Below are positions 28,001 to 36,400 of a stretch of DNA of 64,000 nucleotides, in pieces (within the stretch, counting starts at the first letter, position 1; every line of letters begins with the position of its first letter). Both the position numbers and the translations under genes were made by a program. The notes under the pieces were generated by a model that was not told the DNA's origin, did no database searches, and was given only the letters and a program-made list of their open reading frames with translations. The DNA comes from CBDCWQ01 sp965223435 (lineage in GTDB: Bacteria > Myxococcota > Kuafuiibacteriia > Kuafuiibacteriales > Kuafuiibacteriaceae): the NCBI GenBank assembly GCA_965223435.1, contig CBDCWQ010000020.1, positions 496,001 through 560,000 on the forward strand, written 5' to 3'.

Positions 28001-30017
28001 CGGCGGGCCCACCGCCCTCGTACGCCAGAACCAGCCCAAAGGGCGCGCCTACCAGTTTCAGGTAAGAGGGCGGGTGGTCGGCACCGCCCACACCCACCGA
28101 AGCCAGCGTCGACACTTGCCACGCATCGACGGTGTTCACGACGCTGGTTTGCTGCGCTTCGCTTTTGCGGGCATCAGCTGCTGCGTTTGGAGACCCTTCC
28201 TGGGGTGGGTGATGGTTTGGCGCCAGGGGACGCCGCGCAAGAACAATGTGATCCTCTTCTTGCCAGGTTCCGGCGTACCGGTACTGAAACTGAAACCCGA
28301 ACGTGTCCCAAAGGGCCTCGTCGCCCGGTTCATAGGCGGTCTTCCATACCGAACGCCAACCGACGACCCTCCGAAGGAGGGGGGCATGGTCCGCGGCGGT
28401 CGGAAGGCTCGGGCCCGGCAACGACACGAGACTTTCCGAAAGCGGTGCTCTGGGCTCGTACACGGGTGAGTCCAGCATGGCGGTCCATGCCGGATGGGGG
28501 ACGGGCTTGGGATCCCACAGTCGGGTCTCTTGCGCCGCCACGTGGACCGCGCCTTTGCTCACGTGAAGCGTAGGGTCGAGTACGTACCGGCTGACACGAT
28601 AGGACTCTGTTTCCACCGAGCCCATTCCGTCGGAGCTGGCATCCGAAGCGCCCCCCCGCACGTAGGACTCTTCGCACCAGCAGTCGGCGCAGGCGCAGCC
28701 TTGGCCCCCCGTAGGCGCTTCTTGGACAAGGTATTTGACCTCTTCGTGAACCGGGACCCGGTAGGTGTTGTCGAACACGTTGGACGGCGGCCCCTCGGTG
28801 TTCATGAGGTAGTAGACTTTGTTGGCTTCGCCCCACACCAGGTGTTGGTTCAGGTGCGCATCGAAGGCGACGTCGACGCCGCGCTTCCAGGCTTCGTTCT
28901 TGCGCACCACGGTTTTCGGTCCAAAGGATCGCCCCCCGTCCCGGCTCTCGACCGTCACCACCTGAACCGGTGCCCCTTTGCCGGTGGCTTCACTCTCATG
29001 GCTATCCTGTTCATCGCCCGTGTTCGTGAGGACGATCCAAGCGATGGCCACCCTGTCCGCTCTGGCCGCCAGGGCCAGCGCGTGCACCGACCCTGGACTT
29101 TCAGGAACCGAAAAAGTGCGCGGCGCCGAAAAGCTCCCCGGCTTTCCGGCCTTGTCGCTGAACTGGTAGCGAATTTCATCGCCCGCCGCGGTCGCGCGCC
29201 TCTGCACCACGTAGGCCAAATGGGCGGTCATCCCGGTAGAATTCGTGGATAGCGCTGCCCTCGCCATACGGGCCGGTCCGTCGCTGACCCCAAGGGGCTC
29301 CGGCGGCTCGAAGGTTCCCGCCCTGATCCACGGGGCGGATTGTCTTTCGGCCAAGACCGTATCGGGCAGCGAGCTGGCATTTCCATCGGGTGTGTCAAGC
29401 GGGCCGTCCTCCGACGATGGGGTGAATGGATCTGGGTCGGGCGAGGAGCGTGAAAGGACAAATGCCCCCTCGCTTGGCTTCAGGTCGTCGGCCCCGGGGA
29501 CCCGCACGTAGGAGGAAGTCGAAGCATCCCAGCGCACCACGCGGCGTGGACCCGATTCGAAGTGGGGTTGCGTGTGGTGGCTTGCCAAGAACACCCCATC
29601 GAGAGGCGACGCCGGTGGCGTCGGGAGCCTGGCCCGGTCTTGGGCTCGGTTGTCGGCTTGACCCGACGGAGGGGCCTCGATGGCTTTGCGGATGTGAAAG
29701 ACCTGGGGGTTTTTGGCGTGTACCCAATATCCGCCCTGGCTAAGCCACGGCCGTTCGTTGGGGTCACCCATCGAGCTCAGGGCAGTCCATTCGAGCAAGG
29801 AAGCAGGGTTGCTCGGCCGAGGAAGTGACCAAACCACCACGTCGGCGCTCAGCCAGCCAAGCGGAACCTCCGCGTTTGCAAAAGGCACCGCCACCAGATT
29901 CCAACCCGGCGAGAGCGAGCCTGATAAGGTTTCGGGACCAGCGGGTGCGGCGTTGGCCTCCGGGGCTGAGGCCCCGAGCCACAGCATGATCAGCAAAGCA
30001 GCGTTCCTCTTCAGCAC
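19005..30017 (-). CDS. Giant secreted multidomain protein with plant-type LRRs (paralogue 1)
   Basis: The start GTG at 30017 is preceded by GGAGGGG and begins a clean signal peptide (LLIMLWLGASAPEANA). The product is about 3670 residues. In order it has: a GWNLVAVPF-type beta domain (about 35-110); a sialidase-like beta-propeller region (about 260-860) with Asp-box motifs SRDGGRSF (near 360) and SADEGRSW (near 687); a long helical, toroid-like region (about 1015-2155; RVWAYTQGIALAQ, ARLVTGATAWVVHGLG, TEHNLDVLSVLNHAL, AIDNCSWLSLSVDY); ten or so plant-type LRRs (about 2243-2545; CDWKGVTC cap, then GxIP repeats); Ig-like beta domains; and a distinctive tail (about 3190-3510) with weak ADP-ribosyltransferase-like motifs. 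It is paralogous to 33411-42650 over the first about 2200 residues and a patch near 2985-3000. Its cellular role is unknown. Confidence 0.85.
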   Translation of the reverse strand: MLKRNAALLIMLWLGASAPEANAAPAGPETLSGSLSPGWNLVAVPFANAEVPLGWLSADVVVWSLPRPSNPASLLEWTALSSMGDPNERPWLSQGGYWVHAKNPQVFHIRKAIEAPPSGQADNRAQDRARLPTPPASPLDGVFLASHHTQPHFESGPRRVVRWDASTSSYVRVPGADDLKPSEGAFVLSRSSPDPDPFTPSSEDGPLDTPDGNASSLPDTVLAERQSAPWIRAGTFEPPEPLGVSDGPARMARAALSTNSTGMTAHLAYVVQRRATAAGDEIRYQFSDKAGKPGSFSAPRTFSVPESPGSVHALALAARADRVAIAWIVLTNTGDEQDSHESEATGKGAPVQVVTVESRDGGRSFGPKTVVRKNEAWKRGVDVAFDAHLNQHLVWGEANKVYYLMNTEGPPSNVFDNTYRVPVHEEVKYLVQEAPTGGQGCACADCWCEESYVRGGASDASSDGMGSVETESYRVSRYVLDPTLHVSKGAVHVAAQETRLWDPKPVPHPAWTAMLDSPVYEPRAPLSESLVSLPGPSLPTAADHAPLLRRVVGWRSVWKTAYEPGDEALWDTFGFQFQYRYAGTWQEEDHIVLARRPLAPNHHPPQEGSPNAAADARKSEAQQTSVVNTVDAWQVSTLASVGVGGADHPPSYLKLVGAPFGLVLAYEGGGPADPDRIGDPPIRVRWSADEGRSWSDPNTVGRGAKPTAGVSETGDIRVLYRRAHPAAVNATAPQPRASGVFAVVGHRDQHPWSPPIPVDPEDATPRLGSHESPATRGRYTGTSLAVQGDLFFVAWADGEDILTSRASRDENAVQYSVALPNRLTQGKKSPITVTAENRHHMRVNTTETLSVATAFAASQGAAFGSPQSVARNAGLNSLAQSSGDAGGVSGSSGEGTPFSVSLIHGQATFQADPKDLRIFGAAGTVELTSFPLATGAVLIEGASGPPKPQFSASAHGNYEKAKWLRDALWRDGPPTPQGRPTGYQVEYQAVRDDDRTEAHAAKWLADSEGKTEDSSVLAQYERVWAYTQGIALAQYAKRGTQKFDQRAQALARYVCAHAVRDSSDGKQAPVIRGWPFSWNTKNDTWKDARLVTGATAWVVHGLGVFLVSDALQSLPEEEQKVLRGCYQEALWGLRAHQRSIVLEDGRRASLVSAGRTTAGLSHARSPWQLMGRDGKPMALDGEHWDYYDILDAIGYDTFDPDREVRIARVWERPYPIAGDLTVGLSPKVLTESEIGILKQARRAQNIVTEHNLDVLSVLNHALEHAPSLGLGDETAELAAWRDGLRRGIFEGLFDRDDHRWRQDLEGALEQADTNPTKQAEIKQALWRGAWGRVSTGGGLRPASEHAHDFHFVPSRHTAIDNCSWLSLSVDYKTLTDSEPIDALARCLEFTALAFGKDIRFGKNTYYGAHYFFDGFEDPYIQATNRQEQSFHLEATAGLVMGLLAFVEHHPKHHKSDFFEREAHRLWGGVQAFVIDHDFPYSSQRILDLSTLLNSSTALIWFIDAYENLNEVSNRWQQPLQHYASDVDRKDTAKAVEAAHEGLKALVHPETHLLQEQDGEPAFTRIDEQAMALVAAVASADWEHAERLATALLDTRRSAPRPAAEGETRLEFLPLVDTATGEALFPYRSTRTQMTAYLALAQYLRALEDLGPTQNPSVQEAVKRALQEGLFTMVHLYLDESDAGTKGLFVAGDAEVAPGQPSRADTLTNVLAYFVFEESQATEPGTPLFEPWPWFSQLKERVAGLCTDGAASVLRSGEFQPPSTESLANSTALLCTLFLAHSGLSPEAVLDVPRWSPGSAEGLAASEEAPLTEWRTFTRLYRPQEPALWAQLAAAGFKYRAKARLDPRQEALALEAFDRHTRLNDQPNGIAAHHLAVLLSYLPGGVMGTPRTPLFWSPELTYGGVPALEWPNIEWVLLDSIRALLVTPFEPLQFDAMFHRVAFLYFLRTQFIEGNSPENWAQNLGRDRSHWAIQAIVYLEKPCAYGYGVLPNDERDSASFLGFGCEKATRLYHDLQAKRLGGQAEYKLSSLVSGWAPHAFDAFVEALIQRKKAPELWIRETSSDDLKCVTCALAQAPWPDLKNGAVGTQAQIHKTLERTYHEAIAAILRDAPGSVFDFDLDSIDAIDALNPGSPSYYSHGALVFRSVLQIQDRILFDAESPMHAFGRPLSADAVHSLRDLRGRLHEQWDGNLARAAFELGVLPDVLHRAIQLGVLPSDIRDRFHQWEANPAAWSNQSKNGLTVKPFSGLHPEDITRCSQVTAIPPAECIALASLYRATSPEHWAYTWLYNSEPCDWKGVTCFGGRVRALRLKDFGLRGAIPEAFAGSDALSQLEVLDLTSNDLHGPLPASLALLRNLRHFDVFGNEFTGKIPSWIGRLTRLEKLDLSYNPWVGNIPSELGQLVKLVDLDLGLADLSGPIPPSFQNLKNLVSLSLSHNALEGPLPPWLGELPGLRVLSLRDNRFDEGIPEELGQLSALVHLHLDENFLTGSIPPSLGALPALSYLRLNNNQLTGEVPSELWDIDFLGVDLSNNRLRGQATPPMAVFPLDAHQNALRDTRELWFPPEPELGSSEGVVRIENTTNQDFAVEVGHEGGFSELSFRSSRDGVLEERVSPEGSAVSITVPAMGTVDVLVQVHREKADFPSGERVAFGLLTFVHGERRVQWKRDLVVLRSQNTADVGLAQVWLTNAHAAPDPPELQTAPAENLVPSWVRDLASWWADKPLMTLSAGQGPVLIEPIGNVVLGPSLSGSYGSQTFEVTNPSEHAVTVRLLSTLSSVEFLDGVEVDFDAGETRSIEVSVDVDALEQDLEGAGIGELIFETEGAGVESRLVQVLPQSDPEASFFSFGLGQSGHTYMAAFEGQDGGWVDLAEVDAEDMVWPEEQGLVSYLGRFLKPGKPLSVVIKKGTEGLAKSLGDDVAKLGPTSLQVGTAELMATGMAASTLVGFYFGAAETWTTLVQLNQAPNLATEPWEFVGYVQEHEVTTLFGLAFRDEDLIRDHVQITQSHVLGGFSTSTVEFDPDVTYGLVKEVHTPISAFKTLEPGPEDGGILPSHPKAEFWQPHFALPTGEPIAVYRLKTELTPAEVHSAVIENQPAYDFLEVAADAITGGGAQASELLQVVKDYVLEPAWDGKGDFNASVNAIDSAYWAWAQTGWLVLANLQKQDWFLKLSSQQQWGYLQTMLNPEFSPRGEASLPTKVHRGDSLDPLFVGIDLASTREGSLFEGRVNWTLTPPVNFVPWAEYTWLPTENGWAVLSVNSKDKVKLPPSVQSLYWMPGKIKMTLETFLAELGLVPTPDEEGTPPETAVPDESGGTAFGNGIAYYGLPFETYVSAVRNVEGPLHFVSAIDPSLAFSERGLRSYESGDDVLSYLTLENAGAKTAARDEDSFYSDSRPGFLLLNEDPTFSDGQDAIFKAAVKAGKGKAWVYTVHPPHGSMHVGTLLESLGRPVSDDLKGKVVSPAPLSGWMTYSAYQMDKKGRVIPGTRQVNSKFVGPLRVPGGAISETYVDSVPVSDEELEERRQALNQMTKLSLTDPLTLSDYNRGRLTAGTIQVRSSKHQPLGPDGAFEVGTRPGDLQVLYAASFLPTAEFFTGRYSPLKYLYYYENDGRTVALQSVGKASMAGESVSDDYLTAEQIIGAQEYYWDPVQEKVINGKYFANSNHVPRAAGSKVDD

Positions 30018-30270
30018 GTCCCCTCCACCGTCGCCAGGCGCCCTTCCCCCCGGGCCCTGCGACAAACCCTGTATCAGTGCCTGTCGGCGTGTTCCAACAC
30101 AGGATGCGGCGCATCCAAAGTCAATGGATATTGCCGTTGCTGACTAAAAACCGAACAAGACGTCTTTCCACCATCAAGGCACGACAACTACGGGTATGAT
30201 GTTTTTTGGGCGTCTAACCATGTCCAAAGAAGGCCCGCGCAAAGCCGTCTCTGCGTGAGCCAGAAACCCG

Positions 30271-30420
30271 TTCCTGAAACAAGTCTACAGCTACGACCCC
30301 CTAGATCGGGTCAGCCTGGCCACTCAAACTACGTTTGATCCTTTCGAAGCCATAGAGTCCCAGATTGGCTATGCCTACGATCCAACCCTTCGCATCACCG
30401 AGCGGGCCTTTGTCCGCTAG
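30271..30420 (+). pseudogene. YD-repeat (Rhs-type) scrap
   Basis: Fifty codons ending at a TAG contain two YD motifs (VYSYDPLDRV and GYAYDPTLRIT), characteristic of Rhs/YD repeat proteins. There is no start or upstream frame, and the frame ends after AFVR. It is a decayed piece of a larger gene. Confidence 0.6.
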
Positions 30421-30667
30421 AAGCATCTAACGTATGGCAGGATATGTTCTTGAGTGCAGCGGAGTCGAACCCACGAGGCAAGTCCGGTCGTTCTTGTTCG
30501 GCTGCGAGCCTATGCAGTCTTGCTGAGATCGAGTTTGGCTTCGAGTCGTAGAACATCCGCCTTGCGTACAAGTTGCACCTGGCCCCATGCCTTCGTACGG
30601 GGCGAATGAACGGTTGTGCGGGATAGGGCAAACAAAGCTCAGGCATTGAAGGGGATCGATTTCCCAA
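30395..30667 (-). other. Uncertain ORF fragment
   Basis: A minus frame ends in a protein-like stretch (SISARLHRLAAEQERPDLPR, then GFDSAALKNISC). I do not recognise it. It overlaps the YD-repeat scrap at its 3' end and lacks a ribosome binding site. It is probably another relic, or chance. Confidence 0.2.
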
Positions 30668-30841
30668 ACATGCGAGACCTACGGGACTGAGAACCCAATT
30701 GGCGGACCACCATCCTCATCCGTCGCAACCCATCTTCCGACCAGCGAACGCAACTCGCCCCAACTTCGGCCTTCGTGGCTAGATCGGACGTGACATGAAG
30801 CCCCCCGCTCCGTCGGTGGAGCACGTCCAGCCGACCGGGGT

Positions 30842-31592
30842 GTGCTCCAAGGAACAGTTACCCTGAGACGCTTTGCGGTCTGCGCCTGTGATTGCGCGTG
30901 CGAAATGCCTTGCGTTCGTGTCCAGTTTCGGACGAGCCACAGTGAAACCGGCTTCATTGCCGTCCACGATGATGGTGCATCGACGCCCGCCCGGGGGCGA
31001 GGCTTGGATGAAAGCCGTCGTCGAGACCGAAACGCTTTTTCTGTTGAAGCAAACACCATGGTGCCGGCCCACGATGCAGCGGCAAGAGAACGCATCTGCC
31101 GGTACGCAGCCAGGCCACCGTTGCGCGAGAAGGTCGTTTCCATAACCGAAAACGGCAGGGTTCGGGTTGCACTCAAGCGACCACGAATCACTGGAGCCAC
31201 ACACATTGAACTTGAACCCCTCCAGTTTTCTCCGCCGTGTCGCATGGTTGATTCCACCCAAAAAACGACCGCAATTCACATACAACGGAGTGCTCGCCGC
31301 AGCTTCTGCTTTGGGCGCACAGATCATACCGAAGGCCCCCATAGAGCTTAAACTTCGACCAAACACTTCCGATTTATGCGAATCGATAAGCACATCTTTA
31401 ACACATCGTATTTCCTGGGCTCGACTCTTGGCGCGTGTCTGGGATTTGGACGCCCTGGCTTGCCGATGCGGGGGTCGACTGAAACCCACCGCCGTGATCA
31501 TTACTCGAAATACGATTCGCACGCTGCTTGACCACGTCGGTCTTTCATCTGAGCGACCCACTTTGGCATCAGCAAGGGCGCCACCTTTCTGA
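30842..31592 (+). pseudogene. IS91-family transposase, C-terminal half, frameshifted
   Basis: The first frame carries PAHDAAARERICRYAARPPL, then ALKRPRITGATHIELEPLQF. A frameshift near 31230 leads to SFLRRVAWLIPPKKR and YNGVLAA, then RISWARLLARVWDLDALACR and CGGRLKPTAVI. These are the signature C-terminal segments of IS91 transposases, including the late CxCGG(R) zinc-knuckle region (one Cys of the usual pair is missing). It is the third IS91-like relic in the window and covers the part of the protein absent from the other two. Confidence 0.8.
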
Positions 31593-31937
31593 TGGAAATG
31601 CACAAGATGATGACTGGCCAAATTGCAGCGCGCGCTCTGCATCGGCACCCGTTCAACTTGAGTGAACAAACTTGACATGACAAGACTGAAATCGGTTTCT
31701 CAGGACCGAAACTCCTATGATAATTCTCCCATACTCAAGTCGATAGGTTCGCATTTTCCTACCCTCGAAATTCCTGCACTCGTTGATACTTGTCTACCAT
31801 GCGTTCGCGCTTCCTATTCTGCTTTCCTGAAAGCAATATGGCATGCGAATAGATGTTGACGAGGTGAGACTGGCATCCTATTTCAGGGTTTAACGAATGA
31901 TGTAACCAGTGTGCCCGATTGTTCGTTCAGGAGTGGC

Positions 31938-33060
31938 ATGTTTAGGACATATTGTGGACTGAGGGCTGGTTTCGGGTCTGCCTTCGTTGCGAAGATGAGC
32001 GCATTGGGCCTCGCCTTTGTTTTGGTGAGCCTTGGGCTTGATGCCTGGGCGATTTCATCTTCAGTTCCCCTGAAACTCGAGGCGGGCTGGAATCTGATTT
32101 CCAATCCGAGAGAACCGGATGGTGCGCTCTTTCGCTTGTACAAAAGCCAGGGCTTAACGCTTTGGTCCGCGGCGGTCTTGGATCCGCCGGAACGAACGAA
32201 CCGCCTCGGCGCTGGTTTGTCGGCAGAGCTTGAAGCGTTCGACGGACGGGGTGGTGCATGGGTCTTTGCGCCAAGCCCCGTTGAGCTCCCGCAGGCTGAG
32301 GTTCAAGACGTGCCTTTGCACTCGGCCGGCTGGAGCGTGTTGCGCGTTGGTGAGGCCATGCGGCTAGCGAATCCAAGCATCGCAGCGGTTTTTCACTCGG
32401 ATCGAACCCAGCAGGGCTACAAGCGGATTCAGCCGGGTGAGTGGCTGCATCCCGGTGAGGTCTACTGGGCGCAGTTTCTGGAGTCGGGCGTCTCACCATT
32501 TTTTGTGCCGAACGCGTCTGTTTCTGGCGCAGAGTTTGAACTCACGCCGCCGAATCCCCCGTCGGCTTTTTCGGCCACGTCATGAGGTGAGACGGCGATT
32601 CTGTCCTGGGCTGATCCCACTCATTTCGAGGACGGGACTGGCATTGGGCGGGTGTCCGATTGAGCTATCGGATAGGTCGGGACGGCCTTCCCGTTGGAAC
32701 GAGCACTGAGCACGAATTTTGAGATGCCGTGCCCACATCGGACCGCGTCTACCGCTTCCAGGTGTATGCTGTTCTCGAGTCGGAAGCCGGACCCAGCCTG
32801 ACCTCGGATAGCTCAGATCCGATTTCTCTTTTTTTTGCCAGTCCGAAGCCCGTCGCTTCAGCGGGCCGCTTTGAGGCGCCGAGCGTTGCGTCTGATGAGA
32901 ACGCCTCCGTTGCCTTGCCCCAGGTTGCGGTCTCGGGCCAGTGCGACCAGATCTTGGCGCACCTTGTCTACGTAGTGGGTGCCACCGAAAACAGGGGCGC
33001 ATTTGTAAGAACAGAGCGCTTCATGCCAACCCTTAGGCGCATTTTCCCCAGATTTCTCTC
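31938..33060 (+). pseudogene. Third giant-protein paralogue, N-terminal remnant
   Basis: The ATG at 31938 has AGGAG five bases upstream. A TTGACG hexamer at 31856 with a 17-base spacer to TATTTC is a possible promoter. A signal peptide (FVLVSLGLDAWA) is followed by the GWNLISNP-type domain of the two giant proteins. The frame stops at TGA 32583, exactly where the FN3 domain begins. Read through, it continues GETAILSWADPTHFEDGTGI, and in shifted frames VYRFQVYAVLESEAGPSL, then FEAPSVASDENASVALPQV. These match FEAPSAVSLGDERVALPSTA of the gene at 33411. Several stops and frameshifts plus loss of all later domains make it a pseudogene. Confidence 0.8.
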
Positions 33061-33441
33061 CCAATAAATGCGTTCATTTTGGGGCAGGTCAGAGGTGGCA
33101 TCCAGCCGACCCGCTTGAATTTGCACGAAGCTGGAAAGCCGCGCGACCAGAAGCGTCTGATTCATGGACATGGCTTTTTCCAGTCCACCCAGTGCGTAGG
33201 TTCCGAGGTTCTGTAGGGCTGCGTCTCCGTCACTGCGCTCCGCGATTTGTGCCTCGGAGAACCACCAGGGTTCTTGCCTGCAGGGCGGACAAAGTACGCA
33301 AAAAGCATTGACAACAACCCGCCAATCGTCTGGTTTCCCGAATCCATTACCGGGGACAAAACGAAGGGGTCCGTCCATCGGCGTCGGAACCCATATGGGG
33401 GGCGTAAGGGTTGTCACGGATACTGTTAGGCGCTTGGGCAC
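33010..33441 (-). other. Uncertain ORF fragment between pseudogene and giant gene
   Basis: A minus frame contains a protein-like stretch (LGGLEKAMSMNQTLLVARLS, then QAGRLDATSDLPQNERIYWE) but has no ribosome binding site or recognisable family. Its start overlaps the beginning of the gene at 33411. It may be a relic of an inserted sequence. The call is weak. Confidence 0.2.
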
Positions 33442-36400
33442 CGGGGCTTCTGGTTCTTAGCCTTCCACTTTACGCTACATCTGCGGAGCTCCACCAGGGA
33501 AAGCCGCGTTCGGAATTTCACATCTCCTATTTTCTGGAAGAAGGCTGGAACCTCCGGAATTTTCCTTTCGCAGCTTCCGAGGCGCTCGAGTTTTTTGCCG
33601 CCCACTCAGGGGCCCAAATTTGGGAGGCCGAATTGCCCGCAGAGCCGTTCGGTCCGGACACGCCTCGGTCTTTGCTTTCGCCAGGCGAAGTACACCTCGC
33701 GTCGGTGACCGCAAACAAGGTGTATTGGGTTTTCTCGAAAACAGCGGCCTCATTTCACGCTAAGGTACAGGTACACGATGTTTCGCATCCCTTTCTGGAA
33801 GCGGGGTGGAATGCTTTCGGCGTTTCGAAAGACCACGTCTATCGCGACCCGAAACTTGATCGAATTTTGTCTTGGAACCCAAGAACAGAAGACTACCATG
33901 ACGTCCCTCTCGGCCGAGTCCTCCGGGTCGGAATAGGCTACTTCGCCTATGCCCGCGAGTCGGGCATTTTAGGCGCGTCTATCGCACAGCCCGATGCGGA
34001 TTTTGTACGCCGATCGACGCCGAAAGCACCCTCACGCTTTGTAGCGACCGGCACCGGTAAGCAGGTGTCGCTTTCTTGGGACGCGCCCAAGCAGTGGATA
34101 GACGGCTCGGCTATTCCTCCTGGTGTTGACATCGGTTACGAGGTCGTCCGGTCACAGACTCACTCTGATGGGACAATCGGTGAACGCGTGACCCGCGTGT
34201 TTGTCGAGCAACCTCGATTTACCGAGAGCGTTTCGGAATTTGGCTTATACCAATACACGGTCCGTGCCGCAGTCAAGGGCGAGGACGGCACCGATTTCCT
34301 GTCACCGCCTTCGGATATCGTGGAGCAAGCCGTCCTCAGACCTCTCGCAATAACCGCGCTGGGCTCTTTTGAGGCGCCCTCGGCGGTATCTTTGGGAGAT
34401 GAGCGTGTCGCGCTCCCAAGTACCGCCATTGTCCAGGGAACAAAGAACAAACACATATATTTGGCCCATGTGGTTCGAGGCGAGAACGGAAGCCCAGATG
34501 CTCTTCGACTTCTCCTCAGTCGATCTTCAGGACAACCCGGTTCTTTTAGGCAACTGGCCCGCGTTCGGCTTGCGAGCCCTCTTCGAACCATCACCGAACT
34601 TTGCGTTGCTGCACGCGCGAAGCGGGTGCTGGTCGGGGTTATCAGGCGCGAGCCAGGACAGGCGCAATTCGGGATCGAGGTCTTTGAGCAGAACCAATCA
34701 GGGCCTGCGCCGGTTCTGTCTCTGCTCTGGGCGGACACGCCGAGCACACACGCCCGACGCGACCTCTCTTTAGCTCTCGACCGATGGGGCGATGCTCACA
34801 TGGTTTGGAGCGAAAAGAACAAAGTCTTCTATGCCAAGAACTTCAAAGTTGAAATGGATGACAACCCCACGCCTCACCACGAGCGCGATCCACGACTGTC
34901 TGTCTTTGATATCCATCGCCGCCGCCCCGCAGACGAGACCGTACGCTATCTCGCGCAGTATTCTCCTAACGACAGAGAATGCGAATGGTGTGAAGAGCAC
35001 TATCGCATAGAGCGGGATGGAGACTACGTTGAGTGGTGGGAAGAGGCTTACGTTTACGCCCCCTCGCTGCACGTCGATGACCATACGGTGACCGTAGTTG
35101 GGCGACAGTTCCGTGTATGGGACAACAAACCAGTCCTCAACGAAGCTTGGACAGCGATGATGGAAGATCCCGTATGGAGCCACGTTCTCGTCCAAAGAAA
35201 ACGCCCCACGAGGTTCCCGGTGGGTTGGCATTCCGTTTGGAAAAAAGCCTATGAGCCAGGAGACGAGCTCCTTTGGCCCGGTCTTGGCTACCAACACCAA
35301 TATCTATACCAAGGAACAGAACATCAAACCGACCAGATTAGGGTGGCCCAACGACCATTGGCTGTCGACGCGCTGGCCCAAGAAGACGAGCAGCTCCGCA
35401 CCAAGGGTACTGGGGCAGCGGTCTTACAAGGATCTCCTAGCCATCGCGACCAAGACGGCGTCCGGGCGCACTGGCGCACCGCCGTGGTTGATACCATCGA
35501 AGACGTCTTCAGCGAGCGCCCCTCCTACCCCCGGCTGGCCGCCTCGAATGAGGGGCGGTGGGCGCTCGTATACGAAAAAGGAACCGACAACCGGCTTCAC
35601 CTGTCCACTTCCCAAGACGGGGGCCAGAACTGGTCGCGACCGAAGTTGATCCAGACCGAGGAGGGGCTGCCGGTGGTTGGCTACATGCCTGGAATCGCTT
35701 TTGGGCCTGAAGGAGAGCTTTTGGTTGTGTACGCCGCATACAAGTCGGAACCGGAGAGCGGCGTGTGGGCCTTGTACCTGGCCCGAAGCTCAGGCGACAA
35801 CGAATACTGGAGCACAGCCGAGCTAAGCAAAGCGCCCATTCCCCCGATCTTTCGCCCGAATCTTCGCCTTGATGAACCAGACAGAAACACGAGCTACAGC
35901 GATGCGTATGATTACATTCCTCAGATTCAGGTTCGCGGATCGCTTGCGGTTGTTCCCTTCGTAGGTGCGCCGCCTGCCCCCGAAAGAGGAGACCGACTGT
36001 GGCTGACCAGGGCCTCCTGGGATAACAAGAAGCGCCAAATATCGAGTACCTTTCGGACCGCACATCCAGGGGCGTCCAAAACTATTTCTGCCGACCTTCG
36101 CTTGGTGAACGCTGACTACGTTGCGGTCTACGATGACCGTGTAACCTTGGATTTTCCCCGAAATGGCGTCTCTGGCGCCTCCGGCCCTGTGGCTTTGTCC
36201 TTCGTTTCTGGGCAGGCTTCTTTTTCAAGCACCCACAACGTCGAAATGCTTGCCGTAGATCCGACCTTCGTTCTGGCGGCGGCCGCTACCCAAAAATCTG
36301 ATTCGACACCTTGGGCCAGCGGCCCACAGCCGGCGCCTTTTTACTGGCAGTCGGGCAATGTCGATGGGAACGTTCTAAGAGCCCAGTTGGAACGCACTCG

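Noticed and set aside
30465..30500. tRNA-like T-arm (GGGTTCGACTCC on the minus strand)
   Set aside because: No acceptor stem, D-arm or anticodon arm can be folded around it.
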